A stretch of 64,000 nt of DNA from Rhizobium glycinendophyticum (GTDB taxonomy: Bacteria > Pseudomonadota > Alphaproteobacteria > Rhizobiales > Rhizobiaceae). The position numbers and the translations under genes are program-made. The stretch covers positions 2,356,001 through 2,420,000 of the forward strand of contig NZ_VFYP01000001.1 of assembly GCF_006443685.1 (NCBI RefSeq). The letters run 5' to 3'. The notes beneath the pieces are model-generated. The model was given only the letters and a program-made list of their open reading frames with translations, had not been told where the DNA came from and made no database searches. Positions 15,962-25,923 of this stretch are shown here, in pieces (the stretch's first letter is position 1; each line of letters starts with the position of its first letter).

Positions 15962-18900
15962 ACTGCACGCCTGGCAGGCCATCGAACTTCATGCTTGGAA
16001 GCGGCTGACGTACCACGCGTTCCTCTGAAGGCACAGGCAAGAGTGGCGCTTCCGGGACACTCTCCGTCGTCGGCTCCGACGGTTCCGCCGCGCCAGCCTC
16101 CGCCGGGGCGGCCTCAAGCGTGTGCTGCTGCTCCTGCAGCAGTCGCTCTGCTTCAGCCCTCTGTCGAGCCTCCTCTTCGACACGGGCCCGGCGCTCGGCG
16201 TTCGCCCGGGCCAGCGCCGCCTCCCGCCGCAATCTCTGCTTCTCCAGCACGCTGGACTGCAACGCCTCGACCCGGCGACGTTCTTTCTCGAAAGCGCGCA
16301 GCGAGAGGAAATTGGTAAGCTCCGTCACATCCAGCTCCCGCTCCGGTGAAAGGGCATCCGCCTGCAAGAGAAGTCGGAAATTCGGCGCAGCCCCATCCAC
16401 CGCAAGATCGCCGGGCGTAAGCGCTACGCCGATTTCGCCGTCCACCACCCCCTGCTCCAGATCGAGCCGTGCCGTGCCGTCAAGTTTCGCTGCACCGGTC
16501 TCCGCAACGGCATTCTGGACGCGCAAGGTATGATCGGAGAGCGCAAAGGGAAGTTTCAACCCCTGAACCACCGTCTCTCCGCCGGACAGAAGTTCCGTTG
16601 TCATCGCCCGAACCTTGTCCTGGTCAAGTGCGGTACCGATCGCGTCGGCCTGCTCGATGAGGCGGGGAAGGATGGCGAGATTCAAGTGCCTGACCTTGAG
16701 CTGCTGCAATGTCATCTCACCCGATCCGCTCGCACCTCCAATCAGTTCGGCCGCACTCTTGCCGCCACCCTCACCGACAAACGTGAGGTCGAAGGTACTG
16801 GACAGAACATCGGAAGCATCGAGACCATGCTCGATGCGCAGGGCGTTGAGACTGCGCTTGAGGTCGGCACCCTTGAGATCGAGGCGTGACTGCAGGAAGC
16901 CATTGCCGTCGCTGTTGGCCAGCGACAGCCGTCCCGCCATCTCCCCGCCGAGCCAGGAACCCTTCACCTCGTCAAGCGTCAACTCTCCCGCCTTGGCAGC
17001 AAGCTTTGACGAGACATCCGTCATAGCTTCTCCGATCCCCGGCCAGACCTGCTTTGCCTTGAGATCCAGATCGAGATCGGCCGTAACGACGCTTTTGGCG
17101 AGAGGCGCGGTAACGAGAACACCCGAAGCCGGATCGCGCACGGGGCCGAGCATGGTCTCGGCCAGCCATTCGAGGTCGAGGCTGTCCAGCGAGACGGACC
17201 CCTTCGCAGTCGGAACGGCCCCGCGCAGATCCAGCGTTCCCGCCACGGTCACCACCTGTCCCGCCACAGTAGACGTCAGCTTGCCGACAGTCATCTCCCC
17301 GTCCGCCACACCGAGTGACGCCTGCACGTCGAGTGGGACGCCCGCCTCAATGGCCGGCAGACTTGCGCCGAGCGACATGAAATAGGGGCCGGCATCCTCG
17401 CTTTTGACAGAGATATCCCAGTCACCATCAAGGAGGCGCGGACCGTCGACAGCTGTCAGATGTCCAGTCGCAGCCAGTGTCGAGCGGGTGCCGTCAAAAC
17501 GGATTTCCGCTTCCGCCGTGCGGGCATCCTCGCCTTTCAACGTCAGGCTGAGCCTGCCGCCTTCGCCGACCGGCCAAGGCAGTGGCGCAAGACCCGCCTG
17601 CCCCATCAGCACCTGTGCCTCCTCATTTTCCAGGCTCACGTCGATGCTGCGCCCGGCACCGGATCCGAGCGCCGCGATATCCGGTGCCTCAAGCGCGAAG
17701 CCGGCCCGGCTGCCATTCGTCCGGCCGCCGCCCTTGATCCGCACACCGTCATCCTTGCTCAGGACGAGATCTGCCGTCATGTCCGTCTCGGCAAACCAGT
17801 CCGCACTCTGCGCGAGGCGGGCGAGCACGGGCCGCCCGGTGAAGCGCTCGTTCAGCAGTGCCAGAAACGCTGCCGGGTCTTTCGAGCGAAACGAAATCCG
17901 CCCCTCGCCATTGAAGACCCCGGCCTCCAAAGCCATCGACCCGGTAATCCCGATCGACGCACCTGCGACATCGCCGACATTCAGACGCTCGATCGAGAGC
18001 CTGTCACCCTGATAGCTGACAATGCTATCCACATCGCGCAGATCAATCCCCGAGGCCGCAAGCCTGTCGATCTTTAGCCGCGCCGCAACACGCTCGGCCA
18101 GCAGGTTGCGCTCCGCATCCTCACCGATGATAAGGGCCGCGATGGCGCGCGCCGCATCCAGATCGAGCCCTGCACCGGAAAGCTCCACCGACAGGTTGGG
18201 CGCAGCGCCAGACCGCGATTCGCGTTCCAGCCGGCCCTTCAGCGGCTCGTCGCCAACGGCGATCTCCAGCTTCTCGAAGCGCTGCAATTCCGGCGTGAGA
18301 TCGACCCTCGCTGAAAAGCCCGTCGATCGCAGCTGACGGATTGCGGGGTCGACCTTGCCGGAAATCCAGGTTGCAAGCCCGGACGGTTGCGTGGAGGCGA
18401 CGAGCAAGTTGCCAACGAATGAAGGACTACCGATCAAAGCCAACCGACCGCTCGCCTCAACCTGCGTGCGGCCCGGAAGCACCGCAACGGCGCGATCGAT
18501 CGTCCAGCCAGTACCGGCCGGCTGCACATCGAGCTGAATGTCTCGAAAGACGGTGTCACCGGCGAGAATCGCCGGCAATTTCAGGGTGGCGCGGCCAGGC
18601 ACCTTCGGAACGGGAATTTTTGCCGCCGTCTGCATGAGAAGCGCCAGCCGCTGCTGAAGGGAAACCGAGCCGTTGCGCGCCGTCTTTGCCGCCCGACTGC
18701 CATCGGCCGCGAGCCGATTGACGTCCACCTGCTGCCCTTCCGCCGTCAGCAAAAACTCCGGCTTGGCGCCAGTATCGAGCTTGGCCTCGCCGGAGATGAC
18801 GTAGGGATCGGCCACATCTCCCAGTTCCAGCCGATAGGACGGGACCGTGACGCTTTCATTGGTCAGTTCGAAGGCACCGCGCAGTCTGGGCCCCGGGACG

Positions 18901-19673
18901 GTTGCCTCCCCATTGGCTGAAGAGGCCTCAGCCTCAGCCACCTTCCACGTCGACAGGAATTGCCCCTTGTAAATCGGCCGCCCCTCCGAGAGCGCAAGCT
19001 CTCCCTCCAGCGAGACGTCGAAAGGCCGCTCATCCGGTTCGATCCTTAGCCGGATCGGCAGCGCATTATTGGTACTTTCGGAGCTGGTGAGGGCAAAGCC
19101 ACCGACCTCTCCATCGAGCGAAGCGCGTCCGGAGACGGACCAGGGGCCAGCAAGGGTACGGGCCGAAACGTCGGCGTCCAGGTCGGACAGGATGCGGTTG
19201 CGGCCCGATTGCTCATCGATGAATTCGATACGACCGCCGGTCACCGAAACCTTTTCAAGAATGACTGTTCGCGCCGGGATGGTTGGGCGGCTGCCACGCA
19301 ACCAGTCCAGTGTGCCGTCGGCCAGAAGCCGTATCCGGGCCTTGGGCTGCTCGATGCGCATGTCGAATATGCGCGCTTCGCCAGACAGGAAGGGGGCAAG
19401 CTCGGCATCAAGCGAGAAGCGGGCGACGGTCACCAGCGGCGATCCGTCGACATCGGTGCCGACGGTCACGTCTTCCATCGTCACGGACGGAAACGGCAGG
19501 ATGCGGGCGCTGACCGTCCCATGCACGACGACTTTCTTGCCCAGCAACTGGCTGGCGCGGTCCTCGAAATCCTGACGGAAATTGGTCCAGTCGACGAAGA
19601 ACGGCGCGAGCAACGCGGAAAAAAGCGCCACCACCAGAAGACCGCCAAGCGTAACCAGTATGCGTCCGAGCAC
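15960..19673 (-). CDS. giant AsmA-family protein
   Basis: A protein of about 1237 residues with an N-terminal transmembrane anchor (LVVALFSALLAPFFVDW) and a long beta-rich periplasmic body. AsmA/TamB/YhdP-type proteins are thought to bridge inner and outer membranes and carry phospholipids, though this member's role is unproven. The C-terminus has an Arg/Glu/Ala-rich coiled coil (about residues 1140-1200) and an acidic, proline-rich tail. GTG 19673 is chosen because AAGGGAG lies eight bases upstream and the protein then begins at LGRILVTLGG, as in related proteins. A TTG at 19712 lacks a ribosome site. Confidence 0.85.
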   Translation of the reverse strand: MLGRILVTLGGLLVVALFSALLAPFFVDWTNFRQDFEDRASQLLGKKVVVHGTVSARILPFPSVTMEDVTVGTDVDGSPLVTVARFSLDAELAPFLSGEARIFDMRIEQPKARIRLLADGTLDWLRGSRPTIPARTVILEKVSVTGGRIEFIDEQSGRNRILSDLDADVSARTLAGPWSVSGRASLDGEVGGFALTSSESTNNALPIRLRIEPDERPFDVSLEGELALSEGRPIYKGQFLSTWKVAEAEASSANGEATVPGPRLRGAFELTNESVTVPSYRLELGDVADPYVISGEAKLDTGAKPEFLLTAEGQQVDVNRLAADGSRAAKTARNGSVSLQQRLALLMQTAAKIPVPKVPGRATLKLPAILAGDTVFRDIQLDVQPAGTGWTIDRAVAVLPGRTQVEASGRLALIGSPSFVGNLLVASTQPSGLATWISGKVDPAIRQLRSTGFSARVDLTPELQRFEKLEIAVGDEPLKGRLERESRSGAAPNLSVELSGAGLDLDAARAIAALIIGEDAERNLLAERVAARLKIDRLAASGIDLRDVDSIVSYQGDRLSIERLNVGDVAGASIGITGSMALEAGVFNGEGRISFRSKDPAAFLALLNERFTGRPVLARLAQSADWFAETDMTADLVLSKDDGVRIKGGGRTNGSRAGFALEAPDIAALGSGAGRSIDVSLENEEAQVLMGQAGLAPLPWPVGEGGRLSLTLKGEDARTAEAEIRFDGTRSTLAATGHLTAVDGPRLLDGDWDISVKSEDAGPYFMSLGASLPAIEAGVPLDVQASLGVADGEMTVGKLTSTVAGQVVTVAGTLDLRGAVPTAKGSVSLDSLDLEWLAETMLGPVRDPASGVLVTAPLAKSVVTADLDLDLKAKQVWPGIGEAMTDVSSKLAAKAGELTLDEVKGSWLGGEMAGRLSLANSDGNGFLQSRLDLKGADLKRSLNALRIEHGLDASDVLSSTFDLTFVGEGGGKSAAELIGGASGSGEMTLQQLKVRHLNLAILPRLIEQADAIGTALDQDKVRAMTTELLSGGETVVQGLKLPFALSDHTLRVQNAVAETGAAKLDGTARLDLEQGVVDGEIGVALTPGDLAVDGAAPNFRLLLQADALSPERELDVTELTNFLSLRAFEKERRRVEALQSSVLEKQRLRREAALARANAERRARVEEEARQRAEAERLLQEQQHTLEAAPAEAGAAEPSEPTTESVPEAPLLPVPSEERVVRQPLPSMKFDGLPGVQ

Positions 19674-19745
19674 CAATGCCACTCCCTTGATTTCGGCCGC
19701 AGGGTAACCCAATTCGCCGTGGTAGCAAGCCGTAAGGTCTTGTAG

Positions 19746-21155
19746 TCAGACGCGGAAAATCTTGCCCGGGTTGAACAGGTCGTGCGGATCGAGACTCGCC
19801 TTGATCGACCGCATTACGGGAAGCGCAGAGGCCAGTTCCTGTGTCAGATAACTGATCTTGCCCTGCCCGATCCCATGTTCCCCGGTGCAGGTCCCGTTCA
19901 TGGCCAGCGCCCTCCCGTTCAGCCGCTCCAGAAAGGCCTCGGCCTCCGAGACGCCCTTCGGATCCTTGTCGTCGAACAGCAGAAGGACATGGAAATTCCC
20001 GTCGCCGGCATGCCCGACGATCGGTGCCAGGAACCCGTGTTCACGGATATCCGCTTGGGTTTCGGCCACGCATTCCGCGAGCCGCGAGATCGGCACGCAC
20101 ACATCGGTCGAGAGCGCCGCAAGTTCCGGCGCCAACGCACGGCTTGCCCAATAGGCGTTGTGGCGCGCTTTCCAGAGTTGCGCACGCTCCTGCGCATCGA
20201 CCGTGTACTGGAAGGGATCGGCGCCGAATTCGGCGGCGATTTCGGCAAACTGCTGCGATTGCAGCGCGACCGTTTCATCCGTCCCGTGAAACTCGACGAA
20301 GAGCGTCGGCCGCTCGGGATAAGAAAGCTTCGAATAGGCGTTGCAGGCGCGGATCTGCATCTCGTCCAGCAATTCGATGCGAGCAACCGGAACACCCATC
20401 TGGATGGTCATGATGACGGCATTGCAGGCCGCTTCCAACGTCGGAAAAGCGCATACGCCGCCACCGATCTTGGCCGGAATGCCCTGCAGCCGGAGCGTGA
20501 TCGAGGTGATGAGCCCGAGCGTGCCTTCCGAACCGACAAATAGCCGTGTGAGATCATATCCGGCCGATGATTTCCGCGCCCGATGCGCCGTGCGGATTTC
20601 CTCGCCATCGGCCGTGACGACCGTCAGCGCCAGCACATTGTCCTTCATCGTCCCATAACGCACGGCGTTGGTGCCCGATGCACGTGTCGCGGTCATGCCA
20701 CCGAGCGAGGCATTGGCGCCGGGATCGATGGGAAAGAACAGCCCCGTGTCGCGCAGATAGGTGTTCAGGTCCTCCCGCGTCACGCCCGGCTCGACCGTGC
20801 AGTCGAGGTCCTCGGCATTGACCTCAAGGATCCGGTTCATCCGGCTGAAGTCGACCGAGACGCCCCCGGACGGCGCATTGACCTGCCCTTCCAGCGAAGA
20901 TCCCGTTCCGAAGGCAATGATCGGCACGCGATAGTCGGCACAAATCCGCACCACGTCCTGGACATCGGCTGTCTGCTCGACGAACACGACACCATCGGGT
21001 AGTTGCGAGGGCAGATAGGTCGTGGTGTGGCTGTGCTGCTCGCGAAAGGATTGCCCGGTCTGAAAGCGATCCCCGAAACGCTGCTTGAGGATCGGCAGGG
21101 CGCTGGCGATCCCCTCTTCGTTGCGCGGTCCGTCGATCACATCTTTGCGGGCCAT
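19746..21155 (-). CDS. FAD-linked D-lactate/glycolate dehydrogenase (GlcD/Dld family)
   Basis: A 469-residue flavoprotein oxidising a 2-hydroxy acid. The FAD-binding PCMH domain spans about residues 55-230, with the pyrophosphate-binding segment GTGSSLEGQV. The FAD-linked oxidase C-terminal domain contains GHAGDGNFH and ends in GEHGIGQGK and LFNPGKIF, as in cytochrome-linked D-lactate dehydrogenases. The substrate (D-lactate, glycolate or 2-hydroxyglutarate) cannot be fixed from sequence. No glcE or glcF partner is nearby, which favours a single-subunit D-lactate type. Confidence 0.85.
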   Translation of the reverse strand: MARKDVIDGPRNEEGIASALPILKQRFGDRFQTGQSFREQHSHTTTYLPSQLPDGVVFVEQTADVQDVVRICADYRVPIIAFGTGSSLEGQVNAPSGGVSVDFSRMNRILEVNAEDLDCTVEPGVTREDLNTYLRDTGLFFPIDPGANASLGGMTATRASGTNAVRYGTMKDNVLALTVVTADGEEIRTAHRARKSSAGYDLTRLFVGSEGTLGLITSITLRLQGIPAKIGGGVCAFPTLEAACNAVIMTIQMGVPVARIELLDEMQIRACNAYSKLSYPERPTLFVEFHGTDETVALQSQQFAEIAAEFGADPFQYTVDAQERAQLWKARHNAYWASRALAPELAALSTDVCVPISRLAECVAETQADIREHGFLAPIVGHAGDGNFHVLLLFDDKDPKGVSEAEAFLERLNGRALAMNGTCTGEHGIGQGKISYLTQELASALPVMRSIKASLDPHDLFNPGKIFRV

Positions 21156-21277
21156 TCCATCGTCTCCCGTATTTGCAAACCCGACGCCCCCTGCGAGGCA
21201 TCGTCCCTGCTATGGGATAGGAGGATTTCATTGTCCAGCGGCAGAAACGCCACGCCGCTGGAAACGAGATGCCCCGG

Positions 21278-24200
21278 TTATTCAGCAGCCATCCGTGGTG
21301 CTTCCCCCGGATCATTAGCACCCTTCAGATTGGCGTCATCGAGCTCGCGCTTGAGCCGAGCCTCCTCATGGGCATGGGGCTTGGAGAAGCGGGCGAGCAG
21401 CAGATAGGCGACGGGCGTGATGTAGAGCGTCACCAATGTCGCAAAGCCTAGCCCGCCGACGATCACCCAGCCGAGCGCGATGCGTGCCTCAGCGCCCGCC
21501 CCTTGTGCCAGAAGCAGCGGGAAACCGCCAAGCACGGTCGCGATCATCGTCATCATCACGGGTCGCAGTCGGATTGCGCAGGCATTCTCGATCGCCTCGC
21601 GCACGCTCTGCCCGCGGTCACGCAGCTGGTTGGCAAATTCGACGATCAGGATGCCGTTTTTCGCCATGACTCCGACGAGCAGCACGAGACCGATCTGGCT
21701 GTAGACGTTGAGCGTCGAGCCGGTGATGACGAGCGCAAAGACGGCGCAAGCAAGCCCAAGCGGCACAGTTGCCATGATGATCAGGCCGGAGATGACACTC
21801 TCGAACTGTGCTGCGAGCACCAGAAAGATGATGGCGATCGCAAAGCCGAATGTGAGCGCCATACCATAGGAGTTCTCCTGAAGCGTCGCAGCTTCTGCCA
21901 GAGGCACCAAGCGCGACCCCGGCGGCAGGAGCGGTTCGGCGATCGCCTTCACAGCACTCACCGCATCGCCCAGAGCCACACCGTCATTGAGGCCGGCGGA
22001 GAACGACACGGAAGCCAGCTGCTGCTCCCTGTTCAGCTGCGGAGCAACCGCCCTCTCCTCAAGCGACGCGATCGTCGACATAGGAACGACGCGGCCATCA
22101 GAAGTCGTCAGGAAGATGCTTTCGAGATCGGTCGGATCATTGATGGGCTGTGTGCTCGACACCAGACGCACCGGGATGGAATTGCCGTCGATGAAGACGT
22201 CCGTGACCGAACGACCTTCGAGCAGCGCCTGCAGCGAGGTACCGATCGCATTGATGTCGACACCAAGATCCGATGCGCGCTCCCGGTCAATGGTCACCGA
22301 GATCTGCGCCTGGGTCGGTTCATTGTCGAGGCGCGGCGTCTGCAGCAAGGGCGAGTTGCGCATTTGGTCGACAATCTGGATTGCCGCTTCCGTCAGCTTC
22401 TCATGGCTGCTGCCGACAATCGCCATCTGCAAGCCGCTGCCGGCGCCGCGGATGCGCAAGCTGTTCGACTGGAAGACGTTGCCCCGCAATGCCGGCACTT
22501 TGGCCGCCGCCGCGTTGACGTCCTGGACGATCTGGTCCTGTGTGCGTGTGCGCTCGTCCCACGGCGCAAGCGTCATCACCATGAAGGCACTGTTCGACGA
22601 GCCCTGGCCGGAAATCGAGAAGATGCTGCGGATCTCGCCACTGTCGACGAGGGACTTGAGGTTTTCCTCCACCCGCTGAACCTGATCGCGGGTATAGGCG
22701 AGGCTTGATCCTTGCGGCGTCGAGAGGCGCATCATCACCATCGAGCGGTCCTCGCGCGGCGTCAGCTCGCTTCGGATCGTGGTGAAAGTGGCGTAGGCTG
22801 CGGCTGAAAACATCGTGGCGACCACGACCACGATCAGCGGATTACGCAGGCATGCTCCGAGGCTGCGGCGATAACCGGATGAGAACCGCGATCCGAAACG
22901 ACCCAGGATCCCACGATTTTCGTCCTTCGCCTGCCCCAGCATGCGTGAGGCCATCATTGGACACAGCGTCAGTGCCGTAACGGAAGACAACAGAACCGCG
23001 AAAGCGAGCACGAAGCCAAATTCGCGGAACAGGCCGCCCAACTGTCCCGGCAGGAAGGAGAGTGGCACGAAGACGGCAGCGAGCGTCGCAGTGGTCGCAA
23101 GGACCGCGAAGAACACCTCCTGGGTGCCCAGCACGGCAGCCGCCCTCGGTCCCATGCCTTCGGCGCGTCGGCGCACGATGTTTTCCAGCACCACGATGGC
23201 GTCGTCCACCACAAGACCAGTCGCAAGAACGATGGCCAGCAGCGTGAGGATGTTGATTGAAAAGCCGACCAGATAGATGGCCGCCAGGGTCCCGATCAAC
23301 GCCACCGGCATGGTGAGTGCCGGAATAAGCGTCGCCCGCCAGTCGCGCAGGAAGAGAAACAGCACCACGAGCACGATGGCAGCCGACAGTGACAGCGCAA
23401 TTTCGACCTCGTGCAACGCGCCCTGAATGAACACCGCATCGTCACTGCTGATGACGATCCGGGTGCCTTCCGGCAGCACGTCCTTCAGACCGTCAACAGC
23501 GGCGTGTACGCCGCTCGAAATGCTCAGCGTATTCGACTGTGCCTGGCGGATGATGCCCAGACCGACGCCGGCAACGCCGTTGGACCTGAGCGCTGTCGTG
23601 CCATCATCGGGGCCTAGCGTCACGGTTGCCACATCGCGCAGCCGGACATTACTGCCGATGAGGACATTCTCGAAATCCTCCACCGACGTCAGGCTCGCGG
23701 TTGCACGGACGACAATGTCCTGGGTCAGCGATTCGAGCGAACCGGCGGGCACATCGAGTGAAGCGCTCTGCAGCGCCGTCGAAAGATTGGCAACCGTCAG
23801 ACCCCGACTGGAAAGGGCTGCCTGGTTGACGTCGATACGGAAGACCTTTTCTTGGTCGCCATAGATCTCGACATCCGCGACGCCGTCGACAGCGGCCAGC
23901 CGATCGGAAATTTCGTTCTCAACCAGAAGCGTCAGGTCTTCCATCGACAGCGTCGAGGATGTGACGGCAAGCCGCATGATCGGCTGCGAATCGGAATCCG
24001 CCTTCACGATGCGCGGTTCATCGACATCATCAGGCAACTGATTGCGCACCCGGCCGAGCGCGTCACGCACGTCGTTGGCGGCAACGGCCAGATCGACGCT
24101 GTCGGAGAATTCGAGCGTCGTGCGGCTGGAACCGAACTGCGAACGAGACGAAAGCGATTTGAGACCGCTGACGCGCGCGACGGCGCCTTCGATGACCCGC

Positions 24201-24427
24201 GTGACCTCCTGGTCCATGGTCTGGGCAGACGCTCCGTCATAATCGGTGCTGACCGTAATGACCGGCTGGTCGACATCAGGCAGTTCGCGCACTTCGATAC
24301 CGGCCAGTGCGGCAAGACCGGCGACGACGAGAAGTGTATTAAGGACGGCCGCCAGCACCGGCCGGCGCACGAAAAGGGCGGTAAAATTGCGGCCCGACTG
24401 TTCGGGAGGCGTCTCGGTCGCGCTCAT
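21278..24427 (-). CDS. RND efflux permease (HAE-1 family)
   Basis: A 1049-residue proton-driven pump of the AcrB/MexF/VexF type. It has a transmembrane helix after residue 20, two large periplasmic loops and 12 membrane segments. The proton-relay aspartates are present in GLVVDDAIVVLEN of TM4. It overlaps the adaptor gene by four bases, so the two are translated together. No outer-membrane factor gene is adjacent, so the pump probably uses a TolC-like channel encoded elsewhere. Substrates are unknown. Confidence 0.92.
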   Translation of the reverse strand: MSATETPPEQSGRNFTALFVRRPVLAAVLNTLLVVAGLAALAGIEVRELPDVDQPVITVSTDYDGASAQTMDQEVTRVIEGAVARVSGLKSLSSRSQFGSSRTTLEFSDSVDLAVAANDVRDALGRVRNQLPDDVDEPRIVKADSDSQPIMRLAVTSSTLSMEDLTLLVENEISDRLAAVDGVADVEIYGDQEKVFRIDVNQAALSSRGLTVANLSTALQSASLDVPAGSLESLTQDIVVRATASLTSVEDFENVLIGSNVRLRDVATVTLGPDDGTTALRSNGVAGVGLGIIRQAQSNTLSISSGVHAAVDGLKDVLPEGTRIVISSDDAVFIQGALHEVEIALSLSAAIVLVVLFLFLRDWRATLIPALTMPVALIGTLAAIYLVGFSINILTLLAIVLATGLVVDDAIVVLENIVRRRAEGMGPRAAAVLGTQEVFFAVLATTATLAAVFVPLSFLPGQLGGLFREFGFVLAFAVLLSSVTALTLCPMMASRMLGQAKDENRGILGRFGSRFSSGYRRSLGACLRNPLIVVVVATMFSAAAYATFTTIRSELTPREDRSMVMMRLSTPQGSSLAYTRDQVQRVEENLKSLVDSGEIRSIFSISGQGSSNSAFMVMTLAPWDERTRTQDQIVQDVNAAAAKVPALRGNVFQSNSLRIRGAGSGLQMAIVGSSHEKLTEAAIQIVDQMRNSPLLQTPRLDNEPTQAQISVTIDRERASDLGVDINAIGTSLQALLEGRSVTDVFIDGNSIPVRLVSSTQPINDPTDLESIFLTTSDGRVVPMSTIASLEERAVAPQLNREQQLASVSFSAGLNDGVALGDAVSAVKAIAEPLLPPGSRLVPLAEAATLQENSYGMALTFGFAIAIIFLVLAAQFESVISGLIIMATVPLGLACAVFALVITGSTLNVYSQIGLVLLVGVMAKNGILIVEFANQLRDRGQSVREAIENACAIRLRPVMMTMIATVLGGFPLLLAQGAGAEARIALGWVIVGGLGFATLVTLYITPVAYLLLARFSKPHAHEEARLKRELDDANLKGANDPGEAPRMAAE

Positions 24428-25647
24428 CGTGTCGCCACCTCCGGCGCCTTGGCTTGATCCGCATTGGCAACCTCGACGGCCCCACCCTCACGCACGCGCT
24501 GGAGCCCCTCGATCGCCACCACGTCGCCTTCCTTGAGCGCCGCGTCGATCAACACCTGATCGGAATTGCGCTGGATAATGCGAACACGCGTCTTCACGGA
24601 CTTGTTCTCGACGATCTGCCAGACGAAAGACCCCTGCCCGTCCCACTGCACAGCCAGAGGGTTCACAGCCGGATACCGATCTCCGGGAAAGGCCATGGTG
24701 ACGGAGAAGGACATTCCCGCACGCAGCACGTCGTCCGGATTGTCGATCCGCGCCCGCACCCGGATGGTCCGGCTTGCCTGATCGACCCGGTTGTCAACGG
24801 CATCGATGGCGCCGCTGAAGCGCTGGCCGGGACGTGCAACCGACGATGCCTCGACCGGCATACCGGGCTTGACCGCGACCGCAAAACGCTCCGGCGCCCA
24901 GAAATCCACAAGCAGCTGCGCGCGGTTGTCGAGCGACACGATCGCGCTGCTATTGGTGACATTGTCGCCGACACTGACGGCGATGATGCCGATCACGCCG
25001 TCGATCGGCGCCACGATGTCGCGCCGTTTCAGGTTCAGCTCTGCGGTGCGCACCTGCAGTTCCGCCTGCTCTCTGGCGATCTGCGCGTCGAGCACGTCCA
25101 GCCGCGAAAAGCTCTTCAGATTGTTGTAGGATTCGGCACGCTCGGTCGCGCTGCGCAAGGCGACGGCCGCCTGATCCCGCAGGATCACCTGTTCGTCGCT
25201 GTCCAGCCTTGCGATCACATCGCCCTTCTTCACACGCTGACCGGAGGTTACCAGGATCTGCTCTATCGTGCCCGACGCCTGCGGCATGACGGTCACCGCA
25301 TCAACCGCTTCACCGTCGCCGATGGCGTTGAGCCGATCATTGACCACGGCTGTTGATACGGGCTGGATTGCAACGAGGATTTTCTGGTCGCCGCGGCCAC
25401 CGCCACCGCGACGCTGACCCTGCGCTTGCCCCTGCCCCTGACCCTGACCTTGGCCAGCGCCGCGTTCGCTGGCCGGCGCCCCGTCACCGGCGCCGTCCGC
25501 TCCGCCAGCAGAAATCATCGCGACCATGCCCTTCGGCACGCCCATCTGGACAAGGCTCTGACCTGCGCCGGGCGAAACATAGACCCAGGCGCAAAGTCCG
25601 AGAAACAGCAGCGCAACACTGATGGTGAGTTGCTTCCAAAGCGGCAT
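24424..25647 (-). CDS. RND periplasmic adaptor (membrane fusion protein)
   Basis: A 407-residue partner of the RND pump. ATG 25647 has GGAG eight bases upstream and is followed directly by a membrane anchor (LTISVALLFLGLCAWVYV). Residues about 60-85 form an unusual Gly/Gln/Arg tract built of GQ repeats. The lipoyl/barrel-sandwich, alpha-hairpin and beta-barrel regions of the HlyD/AcrA family follow (SGTIEQILVTSGQRVKKGD, then IVAPIDGVIGI). It is the first gene of the operon, divergent from the helicase gene. Confidence 0.9.
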   Translation of the reverse strand: MPLWKQLTISVALLFLGLCAWVYVSPGAGQSLVQMGVPKGMVAMISAGGADGAGDGAPASERGAGQGQGQGQGQAQGQRRGGGGRGDQKILVAIQPVSTAVVNDRLNAIGDGEAVDAVTVMPQASGTIEQILVTSGQRVKKGDVIARLDSDEQVILRDQAAVALRSATERAESYNNLKSFSRLDVLDAQIAREQAELQVRTAELNLKRRDIVAPIDGVIGIIAVSVGDNVTNSSAIVSLDNRAQLLVDFWAPERFAVAVKPGMPVEASSVARPGQRFSGAIDAVDNRVDQASRTIRVRARIDNPDDVLRAGMSFSVTMAFPGDRYPAVNPLAVQWDGQGSFVWQIVENKSVKTRVRIIQRNSDQVLIDAALKEGDVVAIEGLQRVREGGAVEVANADQAKAPEVATR

Positions 25648-25923
25648 GCAAGGCTCCAGATGAAAGACTTGAAAATAACGAGAACGGAGTATGGCGCTCA
25701 GATTGTGTCTGGCAATGGCCACACGGCAAGCTTACTGATTTGTAACCTCACGCAAATTCACGCCAGCGTGATCGCGTTTACGTTGGACCGTGGCGCAATC
25801 ACGATCGCTCGTCGGGATATTGACCCCAAACATCCTCCAAAACCGGTGATGAACCGGCAATGTGGGAATAAAACCAGAACGCCGTCACTGGCCTTTCGAA
25901 CCCGAATCACTACATTGAGCCGC

